Source: Thermoplasmata archaeon
GTDB taxonomy: Archaea > Thermoplasmatota > Thermoplasmata > Thermoplasmatales > Thermoplasmataceae
DNA length: 38,711 bases
Direction: 5' to 3'
NCBI GenBank assembly: GCA_021811635.1
Contig: JAJZNS010000025.1
Coordinates: forward strand, 1 to 38,711
The position numbers and the translations under genes are program-made. This document shows, piece after piece, positions 6,559-14,830 of this stretch. The number at the start of each line of letters is the position of its first letter. The stretch's first letter is position 1. The notes under the pieces are model-generated. The model had not been told where the DNA came from. It did no database searches and saw only the letters and a list, made by a program, of their open reading frames with translations.

Positions 6559-7255
6559 CGTCTGCGGCTGGTTTCTCCTCGGCCTGCTTTGTGTAATGCT
6601 CTGTAATGTCAATGTCGAAATCCTTCACGTACTTCCTGATCTCGTTGACAATCTGATACTTTGCCTCAAGCCAAACAAGATCGAATTTGGAAGCCTCAGA
6701 TACAACAATTCTGATAGAGTTTGAATCCGCAGTCACTGTGAAATTTGCAGATTCCTTTGGATAATAGATCCTCAGAATTGCAGTGGCCTTTGCAGGGACG
6801 TCCTCGACCTTTTCCCTGACGGTGTACTTGTAAAAGATTGTCTTGCCCGCATATCTGTTGTTGTAGTCGACAACTATCCTTCCTGGAGTGACGGATATAA
6901 CCTTCCCCCTGCGCCTGTTGACAACAACCTCTCTGCCGACCTCAGGCTCTATTTTCAGGCGCTCAAATTCTCTCACGGTGTGAACATGTATATTCTTGGG
7001 GTCCCTGACGCCGAAAGCATCCTCCGGTTTGATGGTGATTTCGTATTCCTTGCCCACTTCCGCCTGCAGGAAGGACTCATTCAGCACCTTGAAGAACAGA
7101 TCTGAGCCTACGATGGCAACGAAATCCCCGTAATAACCGTTCTCCTCAAATATGCCGCTGTCTCTGGCGGTCTTTTCCACGTTTGTTTCTATCAACTGTT
7201 TGTCTTCGCCAGCCCTCATCTCATAATCGATCTTTATGAAGTCACCATCTTGCAT
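6503..7255 (-). CDS. FKBP-type peptidyl-prolyl isomerase (long archaeal type)
   Basis: This 250-residue protein of the SlyD-like FKBP group has an N-terminal FKBP half (GDFIKIDYEMRAG), an inserted chaperone-type domain (KPEDAFGVRDP, VGREVVVNRRRGKV), the returning FKBP strand (VDYNNRYAGKTIFYKYTVRE), and about 80 extra C-terminal residues ending in an acidic, Pro- and Gln-rich tail. In the family such proteins isomerise prolyl bonds and act as folding helpers in the cytosol. The family's usual NHPLAG motif reads NNRYAG here, so isomerase efficiency may differ. Its TATA-like box lies inside the 3' end of the DAHP synthase gene. Its last 56 bases or more overlap the downstream TrmJ-like frame. 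Confidence 0.88.
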   Translation of the reverse strand: MQDGDFIKIDYEMRAGEDKQLIETNVEKTARDSGIFEENGYYGDFVAIVGSDLFFKVLNESFLQAEVGKEYEITIKPEDAFGVRDPKNIHVHTVREFERLKIEPEVGREVVVNRRRGKVISVTPGRIVVDYNNRYAGKTIFYKYTVREKVEDVPAKATAILRIYYPKESANFTVTADSNSIRIVVSEASKFDLVWLEAKYQIVNEIRKYVKDFDIDITEHYTKQAEEKPAADGGEIHEPQASEQNVTQPQ

Positions 7256-7297
7256 TTGTCAGCACCGTTTTCTAAGGCAAGACGAAAGCAAACGACT

Positions 7298-8119
7298 CTA
7301 TTTATATATATCGTACTGCCCGCGCTGGCGCTCTTCCAGCCGCAAAGACACCCTGCCGAGTGATCCAATGATGGTTTCGGTCTTCTCCATCAGCCCGGAA
7401 AATGACTTGAAGTTGATCTGCTGGAGGGGATCGCTCAGTGCCTTTCTGGGATCGGGGTGTACTTCGACCATCAGTCCATCCGCACCGGCAGCGACCCCGG
7501 CAAGGGCGAGTGGTTCCACATATCTTGCAAATCCGGCGGGATGGCTGGGATCAACGATGATCGGAAACTCGCTCTTTTCCTTGATTACAGGGATGGAGGA
7601 AACGTCCAGTGTGAAACGGGTCGCCGACTCAAAAGTCCTTATTCCTCTCTCTACGAGAATCACCCTGCTGTTTCCCTCGCGGGTAATGTATCGCGCCGCC
7701 TTGATGAATTCGTCAATGGTATTCCCAAATCCACGCTTCAGAATGACGGGTTTATTCATTCTGCCCACCTTTTTCAGGAGAGGAAAATTCTGACAGTTCC
7801 GCGATCCTATCTGGATAAAATCTACAGTGTTCTGGAACAGCGGCATCATGTCATAATCCAGCAATTCGGTTGCGACCAGCATGCCTGTCTCCTCCCTCGC
7901 CTCGGCGAGATATTCAAGCGCCTCGGCACCAAGACCCTGGAAGCTTTCCGGATCAGTCCTCGGCTTGAACGCCCCTCCCCTGAGTACGGGTACTCCCTTG
8001 CCGGCAAGGAACTTTGCCGCTTTCATGATCTGATCTGCGCTTTCCACTGCGCATGGTCCTGCAATGTAAACGAAACGGTGTTCGCTTACAATTCTCTCAT
8101 AGATTTCGTTCGCATCCAT
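7298..8119 (-). CDS. DAHP synthase (3-deoxy-7-phosphoheptulonate synthase), KdsA-like type
   Basis: This 273-residue TIM-barrel enzyme joins phosphoenolpyruvate and erythrose 4-phosphate, the first step of the shikimate pathway. It has AGPCAVES (20-27) with the metal-ligand cysteine, LRGGAFKPRTDPESFQGLG (46-64), the ILKRGFG phosphate region and the C-terminal IIVDPSHPAG. The short length with no regulatory extension is typical of the Ibeta type. Its ATG shares one base with the trpC stop codon (TGATG), so it is the last cistron of the trp operon. KDO8P synthase is related but unlikely beside trp genes. Confidence 0.93.
   Translation of the reverse strand: MDANEIYERIVSEHRFVYIAGPCAVESADQIMKAAKFLAGKGVPVLRGGAFKPRTDPESFQGLGAEALEYLAEAREETGMLVATELLDYDMMPLFQNTVDFIQIGSRNCQNFPLLKKVGRMNKPVILKRGFGNTIDEFIKAARYITREGNSRVILVERGIRTFESATRFTLDVSSIPVIKEKSEFPIIVDPSHPAGFARYVEPLALAGVAAGADGLMVEVHPDPRKALSDPLQQINFKSFSGLMEKTETIIGSLGRVSLRLEERQRGQYDIYK
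7299..7310 (-). promoter_or_regulatory. TATA box of the FKBP-TrmJ unit, embedded in the DAHP synthase 3' end
   Basis: The minus strand reads TATATATAAATA at these positions, coding for the last residues (DIYK) of DAHP synthase. The FKBP ATG at 7255 lies about 45 bases further on, so transcription would start near 7275 with a leader of about 20 bases. It marks a new transcription unit directly at the end of the trp operon. Confidence 0.6.
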
Positions 8120-8853
8120 CAGGCAACACCCGGTACCAGCTCGCCTTCCAGCATTGACTGTCCTATGAGAAAGGCATTACAATCAAGTTTGTTAAGCCTT
8201 GCAAAGTCAGCCTTTCCGATCCCGCTCTCAATGAATTTGATCCCTTCATATCCGAGGAGCAGCTCCACAGCTTTCCTTTCCTCCTCGATCTTCATTGTCC
8301 TGAGGTTTCTGCGGTTGTACCCTATGATTATGCTATCCGGTTCGGCAATCTCAGGAAATTTACCAGGGTCATGGAATTCGATCAGGACTTCCATCCCCAG
8401 TTCAATTGCATCATCCGCAAGTTCCCGGATTGTGCGTGGCTGCAGAAAATCCGAAATGAGCAGGATGACGTCGGCGCCGGCATTGAAGCAGCCTTCGATC
8501 ATGCGTTGAGTACCGACGAAGTCCTTGGCAATGAGCGGAACGTTTAGTGATTGGACCCCGGAAAGATCCTCAAAGCTCCCCAGGAAGAATTCAGGCTGCG
8601 TAAGCACACTAAATCCAGCAATCAACCCGGATTGTATTCTTTCGAAGTAACTGATCGGGCTTTCGTTGCGTCCAATATCGAAGCCTGACGGGGATCCCCG
8701 CTTGAACTCCGCAATTATTGCTTTCCGGCTTTCCAGGTTCACCCTCTTTACCGGTCCAATCATGCTCACCGGATTCCTGGTTCTGCGGTAAACAGGCATG
8801 CTTCTTTTTTTGTTGTATGCATAAAACTTATCCACAATGCCCAGACTAATCAC
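8119..8853 (-). CDS. trpC: indole-3-glycerol-phosphate synthase
   Basis: This 244-residue TIM barrel converts carboxyphenylaminodeoxyribulose phosphate to indole-3-glycerol phosphate. Visible motifs are IIAEFKRGSPS (catalytic lysine strand), SVLTQPEFFLGS, PLIAKDF, AGADVILLI, LIEFHD, IGYNRRNL, FIESGIG and NAFLIGQSML, in the family order. Some family residues are changed: VEVHD reads IEFHD, INNRDL reads YNRRNL and SESGI reads IESGI. The GTG start overlaps the trpG stop by eight bases. Confidence 0.94.
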   Translation of the reverse strand: MISLGIVDKFYAYNKKRSMPVYRRTRNPVSMIGPVKRVNLESRKAIIAEFKRGSPSGFDIGRNESPISYFERIQSGLIAGFSVLTQPEFFLGSFEDLSGVQSLNVPLIAKDFVGTQRMIEGCFNAGADVILLISDFLQPRTIRELADDAIELGMEVLIEFHDPGKFPEIAEPDSIIIGYNRRNLRTMKIEEERKAVELLLGYEGIKFIESGIGKADFARLNKLDCNAFLIGQSMLEGELVPGVA

Positions 8854-9406
8854 CCATGAAATTTGACAGCATTACATTCCCGAACTGGGAATAGAAGCTC
8901 TCAGGATGGAACTGTAGCCCGGAGAACCTTCCGTTTGATGAAGTAAAAGCCATTACGGTACCGTCCGTGGAAGAGACTGCTTTTACCAGCACATTGCGTG
9001 GAAGCTTCAGCGCCAGGGAATGATACCGGATGGCTTCGAACTCGTCAGGAACCCCCCTGAAGATATCCCCTCCGAAGTGCTTTACCCTGTCCACCTCTCC
9101 ATGCATCGGTTTTTCTGTCCGGTATATCGTCGCCCCAAGATAGATGCCGAGAGCCTCATGCCCGAAACATATTCCCAATATCTTCCCGAAGTTGCCAGAA
9201 TCAAGGTATTCGAAGAGATCTCCCCTGTCGCTTTCTACGTTTGGATTTCCAGGGCCCGGAGATATGATTACTCTGTCGAAGTAGCCCACATCACGCAGCC
9301 TATTATTGGTCACTACCGTGGATTTAATACGCAGCCGGCTCAGCAGGGCAAGGATGTTGTAAGTGAAGGAGTCAAAATTATCCACAATCAACGCTTCTAA
9401 AGGCAT
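8846..9406 (-). CDS. trpG: anthranilate synthase component II (glutamine amidotransferase)
   Basis: This 186-residue class I glutamine amidotransferase supplies ammonia to TrpE. The nucleophile is in GICFGHEALG (C80) and the partner residues are in LQFHPES (H167, E169). The N-terminal IVDNFDSFTYNI and ISPGPGNP are typical of TrpG/PabA. It starts directly after the trpE stop codon. GGTGAT, matching the downstream half of the archaeal Shine-Dalgarno consensus, precedes its ATG by four bases inside the trpE 3' end. Sharing with folate synthesis cannot be excluded. Confidence 0.95.
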   Translation of the reverse strand: MPLEALIVDNFDSFTYNILALLSRLRIKSTVVTNNRLRDVGYFDRVIISPGPGNPNVESDRGDLFEYLDSGNFGKILGICFGHEALGIYLGATIYRTEKPMHGEVDRVKHFGGDIFRGVPDEFEAIRYHSLALKLPRNVLVKAVSSTDGTVMAFTSSNGRFSGLQFHPESFYSQFGNVMLSNFMGD

Positions 9407-10537
9407 TCACATCACCGTGGCTGCCTTGTGCAGCATTTCCATTGACTCGTTCTCCGGGACAGAATCTTTCACCACGCCTGCGCCTGCCCGGGTGATCACC
9501 CTGCCATCAATGCCATACCTGCTCCTGATGGTCAGGGCAAGATCCATGCTGTCTTTTCCAATGACGCCAAGACCCCCTGAGTATGGCCCCCTGGCAGTCC
9601 TCTCATACTCGGATATGATCTGGAGCGCCCTCTTCTTTGGAGCTCCGGACACTGTCCCTGCAGGAAACACGGAACGAAGCACATCATCAGCGCACAGGTC
9701 CTTCCGTAATACTCCGGTTACTTCGCTGACTATGTGCTGAACAGACCTGTATTTCCTGACACTGCGATCAACTGTCACCACAACTGATTCGGGGTCGCAC
9801 ACTCTTGCAAGATCATTTCTTGTGAGGTCTACCAGCATCCGGTGCTCGCAAAGCTCCTTTCTGTCAAGCAGTAGTTCCTTCTCAAGCTGAACGTCCTCGT
9901 CGACTGTCCTACCCCTCCTGCGGGTCCCAGCAATAGGGTTCATTATCACCCTGCCTTCGCGGAACTGGACGAGCTTCTCGGGAGAGCTTCCGTAAACCTC
10001 GTACTTTCCGAATTTGAAAAAGAAAACGTATAATGACCTGTCAGAGTAAAGATAGGTGTCCAGGGCTTTAACCGGGTCACGTGGTGCAGCTGGAAATTCC
10101 CTGGAAAGTACAACCTGAAGGAGCTCGCCGTTTATGATCCTGTCCCTGGCCCGTTCTATCTCTTCTTTCATTTCGCAGTTTCCTGATTCCAAATCGGGAA
10201 CCACCGGATCGTACCCGTCTGACCTTGTTATCATTCCCTCATCCATCATTTCCGGTTCGAGTACCAGTGCAGAGGGCCACTCAGATCTGATGATTGGCAC
10301 GTCCGGGAATATTTCCCCTACATAATCGAAGGTGATCAATGCAGGCAGCCACGTGGAAAATTTTTTTGCCTCGCTGCAGAGGAAATGCGGAGATCCATCA
10401 TATCGGACCACTGAACCTCCGGAGAAAAGGTATTCCTTTCCCTTAAGCGCGGTCTGGTCATCGAATGCTGCAAAGTAAGCGAAATTATCCCCTGATCGAA
10501 GGAGCGCAGGAATATTGGCAACGAGTGTCAATCGCAT
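9407..10537 (-). CDS. trpE: anthranilate synthase component I
   Basis: This chorismate-using enzyme of up to 376 residues makes anthranilate with TrpG. The chorismate-binding C-terminal domain is complete: MNPIAGTRRRGRT, EHRMLVDLTRNDLARVC, VFPAGTVSGAPKKRALQI and GPYSGGLGVIG. The N-terminal domain is short, and I cannot find the LLES-type motif that carries the tryptophan feedback site in many TrpE proteins. The gene overlaps the trpF end by 10 bases. GGAGG lies only one base before the ATG at 10537, whereas a TTG two codons later (10531) would have normal spacing and may be the real start. Catalytic assignment is firm; feedback behaviour is inferred. Confidence 0.94.
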   Translation of the reverse strand: MRLTLVANIPALLRSGDNFAYFAAFDDQTALKGKEYLFSGGSVVRYDGSPHFLCSEAKKFSTWLPALITFDYVGEIFPDVPIIRSEWPSALVLEPEMMDEGMITRSDGYDPVVPDLESGNCEMKEEIERARDRIINGELLQVVLSREFPAAPRDPVKALDTYLYSDRSLYVFFFKFGKYEVYGSSPEKLVQFREGRVIMNPIAGTRRRGRTVDEDVQLEKELLLDRKELCEHRMLVDLTRNDLARVCDPESVVVTVDRSVRKYRSVQHIVSEVTGVLRKDLCADDVLRSVFPAGTVSGAPKKRALQIISEYERTARGPYSGGLGVIGKDSMDLALTIRSRYGIDGRVITRAGAGVVKDSVPENESMEMLHKAATVM

Positions 10538-11109
10538 TCCTCCACTCTTGAAAAGAATTCCTTCATTCTCACAGGATCCTTCCTGCCTGGCGATTGCTCC
10601 AGCGAGCTGCTGAGGTCTATGAATTTAGGCTTGATTCTGCAGATCTCGGGCAGGTCTCCGGCAGTGATCTTTCCGGAAATACCGAAATCGTACATCATGG
10701 ACATATGAAGCAGAGAATCACTCTGTTTCATAATCCCGGTTTTTGATTCCAGCATTATGAGGCTTGTTCCAGCTTCCCTGTATTCCTCATACCTGCCGAT
10801 AAAATCCGGCATCGACCTGAACTGAATTACTGAAACTGTCCCAACGCCTCTTTCCTTGAGGGACTCAATCTGCCCGGCCGTATGGTTAAAATGCAGCTGC
10901 ACCATGTCCTCATCCGGATCTTCCGGGATGTCTGAGAATCTGGTGTAAACTCCCACTACCGGAACCCCAAGATCCTTCACTTCCCTTATGACAGATCTTG
11001 GCGCGAATCTTGGCGATTCGCCAGCCCTGACTACCCCGATCATGTCTGATCCGCAGTCAACCGCAAGCTTGCCGTCCTGCAGGTTTGTGATGCCGCATAC
11101 CTTAATCAT
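10528..11109 (-). CDS. trpF: phosphoribosylanthranilate isomerase
   Basis: This 193-residue TIM barrel performs the Amadori rearrangement of phosphoribosylanthranilate. The N-terminus MIKVCGITNLQDGKLAVDCG has the catalytic cysteine in KVCGIT, and the family's C-terminal GISGKITAGDLPEI and FIDLSSSLEQSPGRKD (catalytic aspartate, phosphate site) are present. I chose the ATG at 11109 over an upstream one at 11139. It begins exactly where the family begins, it follows GGGGAGA by three bases, and it overlaps the trpD stop by eight bases (ATGATTAA). Confidence 0.93.
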   Translation of the reverse strand: MIKVCGITNLQDGKLAVDCGSDMIGVVRAGESPRFAPRSVIREVKDLGVPVVGVYTRFSDIPEDPDEDMVQLHFNHTAGQIESLKERGVGTVSVIQFRSMPDFIGRYEEYREAGTSLIMLESKTGIMKQSDSLLHMSMMYDFGISGKITAGDLPEICRIKPKFIDLSSSLEQSPGRKDPVRMKEFFSRVEECD

Positions 11110-12130
11110 GAATCTCCCCGATTTCGGAATCATTGCCAATGTTTCCCACCCTTTTCAGTAATGCCAGTGCTCTCTTGTTCTTTATGCACTTGAGAGCAGT
11201 GTTATATCCTTCACCAAGACTGGCCGCAGCTTTGGAGATCAGAAGTGCCGGAGCCGCATTCATGGCTATGAACGAAGCACCCCTCTCATTGTCGCCAGAA
11301 AGCGACGACATGGTTTTTGAGTAGATTTCTTCGGGTGTGGCGCCGGTTATTTCATCAATGTCGAATTTCACGCCGAATTCTTCCATCGGGTCTACTGTCT
11401 TGCTGAATATACCACCGTTCACGAATGAAACTGTGGATGGTGCAGAAGGCGAAATTTCATCTAGCCCGTCCTCGGAGCATATGATCACTCCATCCTTTCC
11501 AAGCCTGCGGAGCACCCTTTCGTAGACGGAGATCTTATTCGGTGCGTTGCACCCAATCACGCTTCTGTCCGGATCGCATGGGTTTGTTATAGGGCCGAGC
11601 AGGTTGAAGACAGTTTCTCCCCGAATCCTCTTCCTTGCCTCCCTGAATCTCCCGAATGCAGGGTTGTGGAGGTTTGCCAGCACGAACAGGAAATTGAGCC
11701 TACTTACTCTATTTTCGGCCTCGAGTTGGGAGAAGTCAAACTGGTAGCCGTTCCTTTCCAGGAAGTCGGCGCTGCCGAAAATGCCGGTAACTGCCCGGTT
11801 TCCGTGCTTTGCAATCTTTAGCCCGAGAGCAGAACACACTATTGCTGCGGCCGTGCTTACGTTGATCGTCTTCTTGCCGTCCGCACCGGTGCCCACAATG
11901 TCTGTAGTTCCTGGAATTCTGGTAATAGGGGAAAACTTTCTTATCCCGGAGGCAAAACCGGAAAGCTCACCTGCAGTTTCGCCCCTTTCCCTCAGCATGG
12001 CAAGGAACTCGTACCTAGTTTCTGTGGATATCTCAGGCTGGGCGATGGAAACCATGAGTTCCTCGGCTTCATTCATGCTAAGCGGGCCCATGCGGGAAAG
12101 CTTAATCCTGATTTCAGTTTCTGGCAGCAT
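11102..12130 (-). CDS. trpD: anthranilate phosphoribosyltransferase
   Basis: This 342-residue enzyme transfers phosphoribose from PRPP to anthranilate. It shows DIVGTGADGKKTINVSTAAA (the PRPP loop, with GTGGDG reading GTGADG), IAKHGNRAVTGIFGSADFLE, the metal-binding ICSEDGLDEIS and LGPITNPCDP. A strong Shine-Dalgarno-like GGAGGGAGTGA precedes its ATG within the 3' end of trpA, and the two genes overlap by 17 bases. The G-to-A change in the PRPP loop is a small departure from consensus and is not obviously inactivating. Confidence 0.94.
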   Translation of the reverse strand: MLPETEIRIKLSRMGPLSMNEAEELMVSIAQPEISTETRYEFLAMLRERGETAGELSGFASGIRKFSPITRIPGTTDIVGTGADGKKTINVSTAAAIVCSALGLKIAKHGNRAVTGIFGSADFLERNGYQFDFSQLEAENRVSRLNFLFVLANLHNPAFGRFREARKRIRGETVFNLLGPITNPCDPDRSVIGCNAPNKISVYERVLRRLGKDGVIICSEDGLDEISPSAPSTVSFVNGGIFSKTVDPMEEFGVKFDIDEITGATPEEIYSKTMSSLSGDNERGASFIAMNAAPALLISKAAASLGEGYNTALKCIKNKRALALLKRVGNIGNDSEIGEIHD

Positions 12131-12842
12131 TCACTCCCTCCAGAAATGACGTGAAGCCGGGGATGTCCCTGTGCTCCAGATAATTGACTAGGGCTGATCC
12201 TATTGCTATCCCGTCTGCCCCAAGCACGCTCAATTTCCTGATCTGGGAAGCGGCGCGTATGCCGAAGCCGAAACAGATCTCCCTTCCCTTGAGCACATCC
12301 CTGGCACGCAGGTATATGCTTTCCATTGATGTGGGCAGAGAAACTCCCGTAGAAGGGAGCAGCCCATAATAGATCCATGATTCTGTGAGGGCCGAGATTT
12401 TCCTGATGACGCTGTCAGGAGTCGCCTGAGAAACGAAGGGTATGAATTCCAGGCCCTCGTCTTCAACTTCCCTGATTATTCCTTCCGCATCATGGAAGTA
12501 ATCCGTGATCAGATCCGGCAGCATCAGTCCGCTGAAGCCGAAATCCCTCACCTTTGCGAGGAAGGAACCAGGATCGTTTGCAATGGAACTGAAATAGGCA
12601 AGTGCATACACATCCAATCCTCCGGCTGATAGATCCTCTAGCATCTCCCTTGTTGAATTGTCGGTGTATGAATGCAGCGCAGATCTGTGCGTGTTCTTTA
12701 TTGCAGGGCCATCATATCTGGGATCACTGCACGGAAAACCAAGTTCGATCCTTTCCACCCCAAGTTCCCTGCATTTTCTTACAAACAGGGCGAGCGATTC
12801 GTTGTCCGGGTATCCGAGCGTGAAGTACAGGGTGAGATTCAT
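12114..12842 (-). CDS. trpA: tryptophan synthase alpha subunit
   Basis: This 242-residue TIM barrel cleaves indole-3-glycerol phosphate to indole. The catalytic glutamate lies in RIELGFPCSDP and the aspartate in RYDGPAI, and the phosphate-binding loops (FGFGIRAASQI, GADGIAIGSALV) are present. It overlaps the trpB stop by four bases. Family positions such as GIPFSDP read GFPCSDP. Its partner here is a type-2 beta subunit, which makes the strength of the alpha-beta complex an open question. Confidence 0.94.
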   Translation of the reverse strand: MNLTLYFTLGYPDNESLALFVRKCRELGVERIELGFPCSDPRYDGPAIKNTHRSALHSYTDNSTREMLEDLSAGGLDVYALAYFSSIANDPGSFLAKVRDFGFSGLMLPDLITDYFHDAEGIIREVEDEGLEFIPFVSQATPDSVIRKISALTESWIYYGLLPSTGVSLPTSMESIYLRARDVLKGREICFGFGIRAASQIRKLSVLGADGIAIGSALVNYLEHRDIPGFTSFLEGVNAARN

Positions 12843-14089
12843 CGTGTCCCCTTTCCATAAATAGACAGGTCGAAGTTGCCGTGGCCGCTGACATTCAGGA
12901 CAACGGTTTTTGGATCCTGCCTGTGATCCTTGGCATACCTGATCGCAGAAGCAATTGCATGGCCTGACTCAGGGGCAGCGACAATGCCGGTGTTGCGGGC
13001 AAAGATTTCCAGGGCAACCAGCACATCCTTCTCTTCGACCTCCTGTGACGATATCCTTCCTGATTTCACGAGAATGGAAAGGGATGGTGCAGCGCCGTGA
13101 TAGCGCAGTCCACCGGAATAGATGGGTGGTGGGATGAAATCAGATCCGAGGGAGTACATTTTCACGTAGGGGAGGATTCCCGCAGTATCCATGGCATCGT
13201 AGTCATATTTTCCCATGGAGAACTTCGGAACCTCTGAAGCGGTTGACGCAACCATCTCGATCTCCTCATTCGAGATGAACGGAAAGACAAATCCTCCAAA
13301 ATTGCTTCCTCCGCCGACACACCCGATCATGACCTGGGGCTCCTCGCCGGCAATCTCCAGCTGCTTCATGGTTTCCTGTCCGATGATGCTCTGATGAGAG
13401 AGCACGCTGTTCATCACGCTCCCCACCATGTATTTCATATCATGATCCAGGGCATATTCCACAGCTTCGCTGATCGCTATCCCGAGGGACCCTGTGGACT
13501 GAGGGTCTTTCTCCAGCATTTTCCGGCCGAACTCAGTTTCCTGGGATGGGCTGGCAACAACTTCTCCTCCATAGAGGGCCATGACGGTTTTCCTCAGTGG
13601 TTTTTGGTCGTAGCTCACCCTCACCATGAATACTTTCGAATGGAGGCCTGTCAGTGCGGCAGCCAGCGTAGTGGCAGTTCCCCACTGGCCAGCGCCTGTT
13701 TCAGTAACAACACCAGTAACGGATTCCCCTGAGGCATAATACGCCTGCGGGATTGCGGTATTAATCTTGTGGGATCCTGTTACAGTCGCACCCTCGTATT
13801 TCAGGAATATCTTGCCGGGGTAATCAAGGAATTTCTCGAGCCTGTTTGCACGGATAAGCGGAGTTGGCCTGCCCACCAGCCTGTAAAGGCCCCTCACCTC
13901 CTCAGGTATGTTTTCATACCGGTTGAATGAAAATTCCTGCCTGAGTATCTCCCGTGGAATTATGCGGTTGAGCAGTTCTATGGATGATCCCTCCTGCGAC
14001 CTGCTCAGTGGTGGCGGAAGCGGTTCAGGGAGGTCAGGAACTACGTTGTACCATTTTGTAGGCAATACTTCTTCATCGTATTTGAGCAC
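12839..14089 (-). CDS. trpB: tryptophan synthase beta subunit, TrpB2 type
   Basis: This 416-residue PLP enzyme condenses indole with serine. It has the PLP lysine in VTGSHKINTA, TETGAGQWG with the catalytic glutamate, and the phosphate-cup CVGGGSNFGG. The N-terminus (TKWYNVVPDLPEPLPPPL) and VGRPTPLIRA mark it as TrpB2, the longer type often encoded apart from trpA; here it leads the trp operon directly before trpA. The GTG start at 14089 lies about 25 bases after a TATA-like box, so the operon transcript is probably leaderless. Confidence 0.94.
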   Translation of the reverse strand: MLKYDEEVLPTKWYNVVPDLPEPLPPPLSRSQEGSSIELLNRIIPREILRQEFSFNRYENIPEEVRGLYRLVGRPTPLIRANRLEKFLDYPGKIFLKYEGATVTGSHKINTAIPQAYYASGESVTGVVTETGAGQWGTATTLAAALTGLHSKVFMVRVSYDQKPLRKTVMALYGGEVVASPSQETEFGRKMLEKDPQSTGSLGIAISEAVEYALDHDMKYMVGSVMNSVLSHQSIIGQETMKQLEIAGEEPQVMIGCVGGGSNFGGFVFPFISNEEIEMVASTASEVPKFSMGKYDYDAMDTAGILPYVKMYSLGSDFIPPPIYSGGLRYHGAAPSLSILVKSGRISSQEVEEKDVLVALEIFARNTGIVAAPESGHAIASAIRYAKDHRQDPKTVVLNVSGHGNFDLSIYGKGTR

Positions 14090-14095
14090 AAGCGC

Positions 14096-14120
14096 GACAC
14101 GTATGTCTATTATTTAATCA
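14096..14120 (-). promoter_or_regulatory. trp operon promoter and short inverted repeat
   Basis: On the minus strand TTAAATAAT (within about 14108-14118) is the TATA-like element, 25 bases before the trpB GTG. Between the two, GACATACGTGTC (14096-14107) has 4-base inverted arms (GACA and TGTC). It sits where a repressor would block initiation. No leader peptide or attenuator can exist, because the mRNA appears leaderless. That this repeat is an operator is speculative. Confidence 0.4.
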
Positions 14121-14158
14121 TTTATGTCATAGTTTAGTACATTCTTCCTGATCCATGC

Positions 14159-14827
14159 TCATTTGAATCCTTCATGCAGTACCACCGAGCCCAGTGCAAA
14201 GGGTCGCGCTTTGATCGAATGAAATCCAGCGTCAGCGAGAATTTGTGAAAATCCTTCCCGTGAAACGAAATTCTTCACCGATTCAGCCAGGTAGCTGTAG
14301 GATTTGCTGCGTGTCACTAGGTCACCGAATACAGGGACGATCCTGAAAAAGTAAAATGCAAAAAAAGGGGCGAACCAGCCAGTGGGATTGAAAATATCGA
14401 GATTCAGGAATCTCCCTCCACTCTTAAGCACCCTGTATGCCTCGTCTGCATACCTCCTCACGGAATCCAGGTTCCTCGTAAGAAACGCTGAGACAACGCA
14501 ATCAGCAGTAGAATCATGGAAAGGCAGCGATTCAGCAGATCCAATCTGGTAGTTTACCCTCCCGGGATCTGGATTTCTTCTCATTCTCTCCGTAAGGTCA
14601 ATTGCGTTTACCTTTCCATTAATATGCCTCAGGACAAGGGAGGTGAGTTTGCCGGTTCCGGCGCCGCAATCCACTACAAGTGCCGTATCAGCCGGAATTT
14701 TCCCTACCAGCGCCTTTCGCCATTTCTGATCCATCCCGAAGCTTATTAGGGAATCCAGCAGATCGTACTTGTCACTAATGACGGTGAAAACTTCCTTCAC
14801 ATGGTCACTCTTGGAGTTGCCAGGCAC
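14159..14827 (-). CDS. UbiE/MenG-like quinone biosynthesis methyltransferase
   Basis: This 222-residue class I SAM-dependent methyltransferase has motif I in VVDCGAGTGKLT and the UbiE/COQ5-type N-terminus (VFTVISDKYDLLDSLISFGMDQKWR). ESLPFHDSTADCVVSAFLTRNL and DEAYRVLKSGGRFLNLDIF follow. In the family it C-methylates the quinone ring in menaquinone or ubiquinone synthesis; archaea of this type use menaquinone-like quinones. The GTG start follows the DUF424 stop by three bases, making it the third gene of the MCM operon. The substrate is inferred from family only. Confidence 0.85.
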   Translation of the reverse strand: MPGNSKSDHVKEVFTVISDKYDLLDSLISFGMDQKWRKALVGKIPADTALVVDCGAGTGKLTSLVLRHINGKVNAIDLTERMRRNPDPGRVNYQIGSAESLPFHDSTADCVVSAFLTRNLDSVRRYADEAYRVLKSGGRFLNLDIFNPTGWFAPFFAFYFFRIVPVFGDLVTRSKSYSYLAESVKNFVSREGFSQILADAGFHSIKARPFALGSVVLHEGFK

Positions 14828-14830
14828 GCC

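Noticed and set aside
7457..8509. A 350-codon plus-strand open frame
   Set aside because: It lies opposite DAHP synthase and trpC, whose catalytic motifs are unmistakable. Its translation has no family pattern.
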